IMG/VR virus record: IMGVR_UViG_3300027782_000029
Coordinates: 62,001-126,000 of that record
DNA: 64,000 nucleotides
Origin: a virus
Reading direction: 5' to 3' (one strand)
Made by a program: the position numbers and the translations under genes. Under the pieces are notes generated by a model. That model saw only the letters and a list, made by a program, of their open reading frames with translations, was not told where the DNA came from and ran no database searches. Positions 48,126-55,395 of the stretch are shown here, in pieces; positions within the stretch are counted from its first letter, which is position 1; each line of letters opens with the position of its first letter.

Positions 48126-49613
48126 TTACGGGCCATAATATTTGAATCTAACAAGTCCACCGGTAGCGGCAACTAGACCATATGCTTGGTTTCTAAAGCC
48201 ACCACGACCGTAATCACTGTATGGCGAGTTACCTATTCCCGGACCGCCAGCATATGAGTCTCCATATCCGCCTCCACCGGCTCCAAATGTATTACCATTT
48301 ACGGTTACGGCTGGTCCACCATTACCGCCATATGCATAAATTATAGATTGGGTGTTATAGACCTGATAACTAAAGCCATTTCCACCTGCACCTGCACCTC
48401 CACCGTAGCCAACGTCGGAGTCTCCTATGTATCCGTATCCACCACCAGTATATGCGCTTGATGGATAATTCGATGTTCCTCCACTTGCAACACCAGAACT
48501 ACCGGCGTAGTCAGCATTATTCCAGTATCCAACACCACCGCCACCGCCGCTCATACTTACTCCTGGAAAACTTATAGTAGATGTTTCGCCCGGATTGTTG
48601 GCGCTACCACCGCCTCCAACTGTGAAAGTGAGAGACGCAGGTGCTGCTGCAGAAGAGTAGTAAGCAACCGCACCACCACCACCACCTGATCCACCCCAGT
48701 CACCGCCTCCACCACCTGCACATACTAGTTCGTAAAGAGTACCCACTGTTGGAGGAGTGAAGGACTGTTCCGAAGCAGCGGTTGCAGACTTGGCAGATAC
48801 TGCTATTGACTGCTCTGCCCCATATGTTGTGCCAGCTGCATTAACTGCTTTTGTTCTGTAATAGAATGTACCAGCAGCAAGACTTACTGCATTTGCTGTT
48901 ACTGCAGTTGCAGTTAGTGCAGTGACGGTCCCTGCTGATACTGAAGATGGATAATTTTGATTTACAGGATCAGCAATGGAAGATGTTCCATAAACAAATG
49001 TAACAGTAGTGCTTGCTCCATTAGAATTAACTGTTCCGTTAAAGGTGGCAGTACAAGAAGTGTTATATACTCTTGCCTTATAATAAACAGTAGTTCCTCT
49101 TGGCCAAGTACTTCTAGCATAAGCATTGCTTGTTGCAGCTACTTCATTAGGATAAGATCCAGAGCTTGTACCCCATACAAAGTGAGTAGTTCCAGAAGAG
49201 CCATTTAGAGTGCCAGTTCCAGTTGTTGCTCCTGATGGGTATGGATTTGTCCACGGGGAATCCGCTTGACCAGCCGTTCTTTGGAATGTTACCAAGGTCC
49301 CAAATGATTGAGTGTTAGTAGGGGCATTAGTTGTCGTTGCAGTTGGTGTTGTTGTTGCGTCTGAACCAGTAGTTGTTGTTACAGTAGCTGTTGTATATGG
49401 CTTGAAGGGTTCTGTTATTGAAGATTCTGCGCCTTTTCCAATAGGATTGACTGCTCTTATTTTAACCTTATACAATGTACCATTAGTCAATCCCGTAATA
49501 ATAAAAGAAGTCCCTGATGTCCAACTAGATGTTAGATAATCTCCGTAAGTAGCATAACTATCAGCAGAAGTAGCTAAGGCATACTCGTATCCAGTAATGG
49601 ATAATCCGACCAT
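48126..49613 (-). CDS. Tail-fibre-like protein, FN3 and Gly-rich regions (C-terminal part, joined by +1 shift)
   Basis: About 495 residues in frame. It begins in mid-domain: SITGYEYALATSAD...TGLTNGTLYKVKIRAVN is the second half of a fibronectin-III domain whose first half lies in the ORF at 49561-49761. Thr-rich linkers and repeated FN3-like units follow, then a Gly-rich region (about 300-495) like that of phage fibre or adhesin tips. More than 25 occurrences of CCG on the plus strand exist here, yet none gives an in-frame CGG. A virion surface protein contacting the host is likely. Confidence 0.75.
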   Translation of the reverse strand: MVGLSITGYEYALATSADSYATYGDYLTSSWTSGTSFIITGLTNGTLYKVKIRAVNPIGKGAESSITEPFKPYTTATVTTTTGSDATTTPTATTTNAPTNTQSFGTLVTFQRTAGQADSPWTNPYPSGATTGTGTLNGSSGTTHFVWGTSSGSYPNEVAATSNAYARSTWPRGTTVYYKARVYNTSCTATFNGTVNSNGASTTVTFVYGTSSIADPVNQNYPSSVSAGTVTALTATAVTANAVSLAAGTFYYRTKAVNAAGTTYGAEQSIAVSAKSATAASEQSFTPPTVGTLYELVCAGGGGGDWGGSGGGGGAVAYYSSAAAPASLTFTVGGGGSANNPGETSTISFPGVSMSGGGGGVGYWNNADYAGSSGVASGGTSNYPSSAYTGGGYGYIGDSDVGYGGGAGAGGNGFSYQVYNTQSIIYAYGGNGGPAVTVNGNTFGAGGGGYGDSYAGGPGIGNSPYSDYGRGGFRNQAYGLVAATGGLVRFKYYGP

Positions 49614-49761
49614 TAAAAGAAGGTACTATAAAATCTACCGTTGCTTGATTGTTGCCTGGTGTTATTGCTGTAGAAGTGTTAAAGAATGTTGGAGCACCAG
49701 GAACGCCACCAAGTCCAAACATACCTCGTCCACCTTGTCCCCTACCAGCTAAGAAAGGCAT
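49561..49761 (-). CDS. N-terminal part of the FN3 fibre protein
   Basis: RBS AAGGAG and ATG. MPFLAGRGQGGRGMFGLGG is a Gly-rich virion-type start, then GAPTFFNTSTAITPGNNQ, the first strands of an FN3 domain, up to PSFNG. The frame then degenerates and stops. Reading CGGA at 49608-49605 as Gly gives PSFNG-G-LSITGYEY, the expected FN3 turn, continuing into 48126-49613. Confidence 0.75.
   Translation of the reverse strand: MPFLAGRGQGGRGMFGLGGVPGAPTFFNTSTAITPGNNQATVDFIVPSFNGRIIHYWIRVCLSYFC
49605..49608 (-). other. Putative +1 recoding site CGGA (site 2)
   Basis: GGT-CGGA-TTA on the minus strand; joins two halves of an FN3 domain. It is the only in-frame CGG of the upstream ORF. Confidence 0.7.
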
Positions 49762-49773
49762 CTTAAAATCTCC

Positions 49774-50601
49774 TTAAGCGAACTTAGATTGACTAGCAAA
49801 TACGGTGAAAGTTCCGCTGCCAGTATCGCTTGTCTTATAGATGGTTAATGTATAAACATCTGTTCCAATATTTCCTGCTGGCTTTGATCCGCCAAACCAT
49901 TTAATATTGACAGTTGCGCTTGTGTCGATAGTTAAGTAGCTACTTGCGGCAAAAGACTTAGCCGTTGGTGTAGCTCCAGAACCATTCTCTATCATTAGAA
50001 CTAAGGTGATAGCATCGACATTTGTGGTTAACAGTGATTTTAAAGTAGTGCCTGAAGAGTTTCCTGTAATATTAAATTTGAATAGATCAGCAATTGTTCC
50101 AGTGTAGTAATAAACAGCACCATCTAAAACATAAACGTTTGTTGCAATTGGTCCAATAGCAGCAGATGAAACGGTAAACTTTTCTTTTGACTGCTGAAGC
50201 ACGACTGTACTTTGAAAAGTTGAAGTTCCAGAAGACGTTAAAGGTCCAGTAAAGTTTGGCGTTGCTGCTGTTAATCCTGTTAAGCTTCCTACTGAAGTCA
50301 AAGAAGAACTTACAACAGATGAGCCTAATGAGGTAGAGGTTAAAACGTTTGCGCCATTTATTTGATATGTTTGCCCAGAAGCTATATCGAAACTATCGTC
50401 TGTTCTTAAAGTATTTGGGGTAGATCTATAAAGGTTTGTATCTGCAGTTGCAGATCCAGAAGACCAGTTTAACTTACCACCTGCATCGATGGTAAAGTTT
50501 GGAGTAGCGCTATTGTATGGTGCTATCTCTATAGCAGTGTCAGAAACTGTGCTAAATTTTCTAGCACGAATTCTATTATAAAAATTGGGCATTGGCCTCA
50601 A
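49774..50601 (-). CDS. Phage fibre/structural protein
   Basis: 275 residues (TTG at 50601 with AAAGG upstream; ATG at 50592 possible). It starts PNFYNRIRARKFST, a short conserved virion-type N-terminus, followed by Ser/Thr/Gly-rich beta-repeats (LTSVGSLTGLTAATPNFTGPL) typical of trimeric fibre shafts, with the same vocabulary as the 965-residue protein at 52211. C-terminal beta domain. A late-type promoter motif lies at 50651-50660. Confidence 0.75.
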   Translation of the reverse strand: MRPMPNFYNRIRARKFSTVSDTAIEIAPYNSATPNFTIDAGGKLNWSSGSATADTNLYRSTPNTLRTDDSFDIASGQTYQINGANVLTSTSLGSSVVSSSLTSVGSLTGLTAATPNFTGPLTSSGTSTFQSTVVLQQSKEKFTVSSAAIGPIATNVYVLDGAVYYYTGTIADLFKFNITGNSSGTTLKSLLTTNVDAITLVLMIENGSGATPTAKSFAASSYLTIDTSATVNIKWFGGSKPAGNIGTDVYTLTIYKTSDTGSGTFTVFASQSKFA

Positions 50602-50650
50602 CCAAACCTTTCTAAATTAAAATTAACCCCTCGAGATTAATCAGATAGCT

Positions 50651-50660
50651 ATTATAGTAA
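50651..50660 (-). promoter_or_regulatory. Late-type promoter motif before 50601
   Basis: Minus strand TTACTATAAT, 50 bp upstream of the start, matching the motif before the endolysin and HAD genes. Confidence 0.45.
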
Positions 50661-50694
50661 TTACTATTATTGCCTATCAAAGCAATATTTTTTA

Positions 50695-50703
50695 TGATAA
50701 AAT
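50695..50703 (+). promoter_or_regulatory. Extended -10 of a leaderless gene
   Basis: TGA-TAAAAT ends 6 bp before the ATG at 50710, placing the expected start of transcription at the A of ATG. A second ATGATAAAAT lies upstream of 52148 on the minus strand (about 52,185-52,195). Confidence 0.5.
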
Positions 50704-50709
50704 GTGCTT

Positions 50710-51312
50710 ATGCAAACAATCTCCAATAGTCCAAGATCACACTCAAAAATAACAGAACCATGGATACTGGCTGAAGACTGCTTTACTGAAGAAGAAATAC
50801 AAAGAATACAAGAATATTGTTCTACCAAAAAATTAGATAAGGCTTCTACGGTCGGGTCTAATCCATCAGCTAGAGTATCTAACAACTGCTTTAATGACGT
50901 AGATCTTGAAAATGAATGGTTTATAAGTAGAATAAATCAAGCAATAGCAAAGGTGAACGAAACATTCTATGGCTTTGATTTGTACGGATATTCATATTTT
51001 CAATATGCAGAATACGAAGGATCGGAAAATGGCAAGTACGATGCTCACACTGATTTAATCTTTGGCGAAGATAAGCCAGGCTATATGATTGACACCAGAA
51101 AACTTTCTTTAAGTTTACTTCTGAATGAACCAGAAAAAGATTTTATAGGTGGCGAATTCTTTATTCACCTCAGCGGGAATCCATCTTTACATAGATTAAA
51201 GAAGGGACAGATCATACTGTTTCCATCATTCATGCTTCACGGAGTAAATCCAGTTCTATCTGGAGTAAGAAAGTCTATTGTAATTTGGGTTGAGGGACCT
51301 AAGTTTAAATAG
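50710..51312 (+). CDS. 2OG-Fe(II) oxygenase (prolyl-4-hydroxylase/PiuC type), leaderless
   Basis: 200 residues from the ATG at 50710 (GTG at 50704 possible). Fe-binding triad: HTD (about residue 116) and LHGV (about residue 178), with the 2OG-binding Arg in RKSIVIW ten residues later; GGEFFIH and GQIILFPSF strands complete the double-stranded helix. This family hydroxylates protein or small-molecule substrates and is common in phages. It is inserted on the opposite strand among fibre genes, so it might modify fibre Pro/Lys in the collagen-like repeats next to it; that is inference. Confidence 0.85.
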   Translation: MQTISNSPRSHSKITEPWILAEDCFTEEEIQRIQEYCSTKKLDKASTVGSNPSARVSNNCFNDVDLENEWFISRINQAIAKVNETFYGFDLYGYSYFQYAEYEGSENGKYDAHTDLIFGEDKPGYMIDTRKLSLSLLLNEPEKDFIGGEFFIHLSGNPSLHRLKKGQIILFPSFMLHGVNPVLSGVRKSIVIWVEGPKFK

Positions 51313-51320
51313 TAGTTTGA

Positions 51321-51660
51321 TTACTGCTGTTTTGTGACGGATCCAACAGCGTTTGTTAAGGTAATTATTGGGTAATAGCTTGGAGTAAGTGCAAGGTCTG
51401 CCTGATGTCTGGTATAACTAGATGTACTTCTTGCTGCATCTGCAGCGACAATACTACCTCCATTGGTAGTTATTATATCGTTGTTGGGGGCATTGGTGGT
51501 TACCGATATTGTAGCTGCCAAACCATTAGCAATAGCAGTATAAAAACTTTCAAAAATTGTTTCTGGACCTTCTTCATTGGAAAAGAAACGAGTTACACTC
51601 CCGCATATTCAAGATTGGACTGCAGTTATTTGATGCAACAACCCCTACTGTGGACGGCAT
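51321..51660 (-). CDS. Virion protein requiring +1 shift at CGGG
   Basis: ATG at 51660 overlaps the upstream TGA (TGATG). The first 19 codons are followed by CGG GAG and an early stop. The +1 frame, open only from just before this point, has no start codon until a mid-gene TTG at 51521. Reading CGGG (51603-51600) as Gly gives NM-G-SVTRFF...ESFYTAIANGLAATISVTTNAP, about 112 residues with a helix and a Thr/Ser/Ala-rich strand region. Probably a small virion or fibre-associated protein. Confidence 0.65.
51600..51603 (-). other. Putative +1 recoding site CGGG (site 3)
   Basis: ATG-CGGG-AGT on the minus strand. The downstream frame has an in-frame TGA three codons upstream and no start of its own near this point, so a shift (or sequence error) within about 12 codons is required. 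Confidence 0.65.
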
Positions 51661-52148
51661 CAGGAAAGGTCCCCAACTACTAAATAAGTATTGCTTGCTG
51701 TACAAATAATACTCGCTGATGAATATTGCGCCCTAAGTGTATAACCAGGAGTTCCAACCAAAGTTGCCCCAGAACCTTGTGCAACAACAAATGCTCCAGC
51801 ATTTAATCGGGCAAGGTCCACTCGTTGTCCAACTGAAAAACCAGTAGAACTAGTAAGGGTTAAGGTACAAGCAGCAGTATTGTAAAGCAGTTTTCCTACA
51901 CTAGCCGAAGTTAAGTTTCCTGTTGTAAATGCGGCCACTGTTTGTGCTGTTGACCAGTCTCCATTAGTCCCGTTGGTCCCTGCAGGCCCAGTAGGCCCAG
52001 TAGGTCCAGTAGGTCCAGCTACAGTAGAAGCAGCTCCTGTAGGACCTGTTGGACCTGTTGGCCCAGTCGCACCTGTTGGCCCAGTAGCTCCTGAGACAAT
52101 TGGCTCCCATTGTGATGTTCCTGAATTATACTGTTTTAATACTGTCAT
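51660..52148 (-). CDS. Collagen-like fibre protein
   Basis: 162 residues, RBS GGAG. N-terminal region with [13 protein letters not shown], then Gly-x-Thr/Pro collagen-like triplets (GPTGPTG, residues ~20-60), then a C-terminal domain GDWSTAQ...VGDLS that is a close paralogue of the last ~100 residues of the 965-aa protein next to it. Collagen-like repeats trimerise fibre shafts. Late virion surface protein. Confidence 0.85.
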   Translation of the reverse strand: MTVLKQYNSGTSQWEPIVSGATGPTGATGPTGPTGPTGAASTVAGPTGPTGPTGPAGTNGTNGDWSTAQTVAAFTTGNLTSASVGKLLYNTAACTLTLTSSTGFSVGQRVDLARLNAGAFVVAQGSGATLVGTPGYTLRAQYSSASIICTASNTYLVVGDLS

Positions 52149-52210
52149 GATTTAACTCCATAAAGATTGATAAATGTTATGCATTATATTTTATCATATT
52201 ATTTGCTACG

Positions 52211-55108
52211 TTAAGAAAGGTCTCCAACAATAACATACTCATTTGCGGCAATGCAGATAATTGATGCTGCCGACCATTGTGCTCTAAGTGTTAATCCAGG
52301 AGTGCCAATAATTGTTGCTCCAGAACCATTAGCTACAGTAAAAGTTCCAGAGTTTTTACGGATTAGGTCAACTCTTTGACCAACGGAAAAGTTAGTAGTA
52401 GAATTAAGATAGATAGTTTGTGAGCCAGTATTATAAACTAGTTTCCCTGCTGCGCTAGATATAAGACCGTCTGCTCCTCCACAGGCAGTAGAATAAGTGA
52501 TGACCGCCTGTGCTGTTGACCAATCACCTGTAGGACCTGTTGGTCCAGGTACCGTAGAAGGAGCTCCTGTAGGACCTGTTGGACCTGTAGGACCTATAGA
52601 AACTTGTAGCCCTGAGACTGCAGCATAAATGCTAACTCTTATTGAATTTAATGACGGAGGAGTTTCAAAATAAATCGTAATAGTGTCCAAACTTGTTGCT
52701 TCCCAGCTAGTGTTAATTACACCATAGGGAGAAATAGCTTCAGTTATAGACACTACAATGTCTCTAGTAGAAAGATTGTGGGTAACAACAAAAGTTGTAG
52801 CAGAAGCATCTCCTATAGTTTGAAGTTTTGTTGTTCCATCAATTGTTCCTGGAACTTGTGCATTGACCCACTGTGATCCGTTCCATTTTAATACTTGGTT
52901 TGGAGTTGCACTAGTTACTGTCACATCAGTTAAGTCATCAAGAGATGCTACAGTAGAGGCAACTCCTGGTATATATTTATTTAATGATGCATTGTATTTA
53001 AGAACGTTCGTGTCTGCTGGACTTGTTGTATCTATTTCTATGCCGCCAACTTTAAGCTTAGGTATAGTTGCCATGCCAGTAAATGTAGGTGTTGCACTAT
53101 TAGCCTTTAGGTCTAGTGCAGTTTGCTGTGCAGTAGATACAGGCTTAGCAGTGTCAGCAGTGTTGTCAACTGAGCCCAAACCGACCATTGATTTAGTGAT
53201 TCCAGAAACCGTTCCGGTAAATGTTGGTGTGGCAAGAGGTGCGTAAGCAACAGAATCAAGTGATCCATCTCCCTTTACATATTGAGACGATGTTCCGCCC
53301 TGAGTTATGAACTTCTCTGCGTTTATGTACTGGAAGTAGTCAATGGAATTAGTGGGACCACCAGTTCCCGATGTAGCAACCAGGGTTGAGGAAGGCTTGT
53401 CATAAGCACAGTTAAAGATTGAATAAAAACCATTCAGCACAACTGGGGCAACATTACTCAGGTTTGCTGTTATAAATTGAGAGTTGGCTAAAACTATAGA
53501 GCTTGAGGCTGCGGATGTAACGGCGTTACTTATACCAGCGTAAACATATGAGTCTACAATAGATAAAGTTCCGGCAGTTAATACTGGAGAAATAGTTGCT
53601 ACACTCTTTACGATCACGGCTGCACTAGCGTTATTGACTGTTATGTAGTTAGGATTACTTCCGAATATTAAAGTTAAACCCGCACCAGTGACATTCACGT
53701 TAGTAATGTCGGACACACGAATATTTACGTAGTCAGCGTTACTACTCTTTGTAAGAGTCCCCGAAATATCACAGTTGAGTATGTTTACATTTCCCAGACC
53801 AGCAGGTGTACTGATAGTCAGGTTTGTCATTTTAATTCCGGCAATAGTACATGCAGTATTTGTAGTTAGCGTTCCTGAAATAGTTATGTTTCCACCAATA
53901 AGACCAGGACCAGTTATGGTTGTGTACTGAGTGGTTATTGACGGGCTTTCCGTGTATGTACCGGGATGAACAATAATTGTTTTTCTTAGTGAAGTTATTA
54001 AAGTCAATGCCTTAGTAATAGATGCAACAGGGGTTAGCAAATCACCATTACCAGTAGTGTCATTTCCATCTACTTGGCTAACATGGATTTCATAGTCGTA
54101 ACCAGTAAAGGTTGGTTGCTTGGAGTTTAACTGTGCTTGAACCCCCGAAGTAACCCCATCAAGATATCCAATTTCAGTATCAGTAATATTGGCAACACGT
54201 GTCTGAACTATTGATGTGTCAATTGCAATATTAGGAGTAGCACCTTCTCCTGAATTATTAGATATGGTAAGACCATTGCCTTGGACTAGGTTTTTAACAT
54301 AATTGCCAACCGTGTCAGACGTCAAGTTTACAGCGTCATTAACCCAGGCAGATCCTGTCCATCTTAAAAAATCTCCATCTGCAGAAGAAGTTATAGTGAC
54401 ATCCGAAAGGTCATTTATTCCATGATTAGAAATGCTAGATACGGTTCCTGTCACATTCCCAGTTACGTTACCAGTAACATTGCCAGTTACATTACCAGTT
54501 AAGTTACCAGTGACGTTACCGGTCAAAGGTGCTGTGACACCAGCAAAAGTTACAGTACTGGAAGTTGCTACAGCTTGACCGATTGAAATATTAGGTGTTG
54601 CACCTTCTCCAGAGTTATTGGATATAGTTACACCAGTTCCAGCTACTAAACTCTTAGTATAGTCACCAATAGTATGTAGGCCAAGGGTTACAGAATTTTC
54701 TATGATAGAACTTAAATCTAGATAAGTAGTTCCATCATTTGTGAACTGCCACTTATCTGTTGACTCATTCCATCTAATCGATACGTTTGTAGAGGTGCCT
54801 CTCTCAACTTCAAGCCCAGCATTCAACGAAGGAGCACTGGATACGTTGGAGTTTAGAATTAAAAAGTTATCTTCTACTAGAAGTTGTGACACGTTGACAC
54901 TGACAGTGTCGCCATTGACAGTAAGGTTGCCTGTAATAGTGACGTCACTACCAAAGGTAGCAACATCGGTAGTGCTTATGGTCGTATAGTTTTCCTGGAG
55001 CCAGCTTAAAGTTGTCTTTACTAAAGTGTTAGAATTATCTTTGTAGAACAAAACACCATTTATAGGGTCTATTGCTATTTGCCCTCTAGTTATATTTGGT
55101 TCTAGCAT
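52211..55108 (-). CDS. Long tail-fibre protein with beta-repeats and collagen-like segment
   Basis: 965 residues, RBS AGAGGAAA. N-terminal virion region LEPNITRGQIAID, repeated beta-structured segments with NVTGNVTGNVTGN runs, several TPNI(S/A)I repeats, a right-handed beta-helix-like middle (~350-600) and SLDDLTDVTVTSA units. A short GPTGPTG collagen-like stretch precedes the shared GDWSTAQ...VGDLS tip. This is the main host-recognition fibre candidate. Despite more than 25 CCG trinucleotides on the opposite strand, no in-frame CGG codon was found. Confidence 0.88.
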   Translation of the reverse strand: MLEPNITRGQIAIDPINGVLFYKDNSNTLVKTTLSWLQENYTTISTTDVATFGSDVTITGNLTVNGDTVSVNVSQLLVEDNFLILNSNVSSAPSLNAGLEVERGTSTNVSIRWNESTDKWQFTNDGTTYLDLSSIIENSVTLGLHTIGDYTKSLVAGTGVTISNNSGEGATPNISIGQAVATSSTVTFAGVTAPLTGNVTGNLTGNVTGNVTGNVTGNVTGTVSSISNHGINDLSDVTITSSADGDFLRWTGSAWVNDAVNLTSDTVGNYVKNLVQGNGLTISNNSGEGATPNIAIDTSIVQTRVANITDTEIGYLDGVTSGVQAQLNSKQPTFTGYDYEIHVSQVDGNDTTGNGDLLTPVASITKALTLITSLRKTIIVHPGTYTESPSITTQYTTITGPGLIGGNITISGTLTTNTACTIAGIKMTNLTISTPAGLGNVNILNCDISGTLTKSSNADYVNIRVSDITNVNVTGAGLTLIFGSNPNYITVNNASAAVIVKSVATISPVLTAGTLSIVDSYVYAGISNAVTSAASSSIVLANSQFITANLSNVAPVVLNGFYSIFNCAYDKPSSTLVATSGTGGPTNSIDYFQYINAEKFITQGGTSSQYVKGDGSLDSVAYAPLATPTFTGTVSGITKSMVGLGSVDNTADTAKPVSTAQQTALDLKANSATPTFTGMATIPKLKVGGIEIDTTSPADTNVLKYNASLNKYIPGVASTVASLDDLTDVTVTSATPNQVLKWNGSQWVNAQVPGTIDGTTKLQTIGDASATTFVVTHNLSTRDIVVSITEAISPYGVINTSWEATSLDTITIYFETPPSLNSIRVSIYAAVSGLQVSIGPTGPTGPTGAPSTVPGPTGPTGDWSTAQAVITYSTACGGADGLISSAAGKLVYNTGSQTIYLNSTTNFSVGQRVDLIRKNSGTFTVANGSGATIIGTPGLTLRAQWSAASIICIAANEYVIVGDLS

Positions 55109-55118
55109 TTATTTCCTC

Positions 55119-55365
55119 TTAGTCTAATTTGGATTTTTTATCAACCTTATTAAAAACTTGATTTATTTCAGTCACAGAAAGCTTTCCGTCATCTAGAAAT
55201 GCTCTAGATAAGCCTTCTATAACAGTAGCTACACCAGCCATTCCGAGCCATGAAGCAGGCTTTCCATATAGGAACGCCAGCAATAGCACCAGCACCTATG
55301 ACGCCAAGGCCAGATGCTGCAAATGTGGCTACTATTCTTAAAATAATATTATTTAAAGTTTTCAA
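55119..55365 (-). CDS. Holin-like membrane protein, requires +1 shift at CGGA
   Basis: TTG start at 55365 with a perfect AGGAGG. The first 40 residues are a hydrophobic segment (FAASGLGVIGAGAIAGVPIWKAC). In the zero frame it then becomes unnatural and stops. Reading CGGA (55245-55242) as Gly gives FMA-G-MAGVATVIEGLSRAFLDDGKLSVTEIN in pieces, which matches the small phage holin pattern (aGvaGv-viE-LaRaflDDGkLt-xEIN). Total about 82 residues. It lies between the fibre and surface-protein genes, with the endolysin downstream on the genome. Gly is the residue expected at the site. Confidence 0.75.
55242..55245 (-). other. Putative +1 recoding site CGGA (site 4)
   Basis: GCT-CGGA-ATG on the minus strand. 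Family resemblance of the resulting protein localises the shift to within a few codons of this point, and it is the only in-frame CGG upstream of the break. Confidence 0.75.
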
Positions 55366-55395
55366 TTTACCCTCCTATAGTAATGATTGATTCTC

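Noticed and set aside
52211-55108. Prophage or integration site marks (attP, integrase) near the fibre genes
   Set aside because: No integrase, and no repeat matching a tRNA 3' end was found in the window.
46009-55365. All four frame breaks as random sequencing errors
   Set aside because: Independent errors would not be expected to fall at the sole in-frame CGGR of each gene and always as one extra base in the same direction. A systematic assembly artefact remains possible, so read-level checking is requested.
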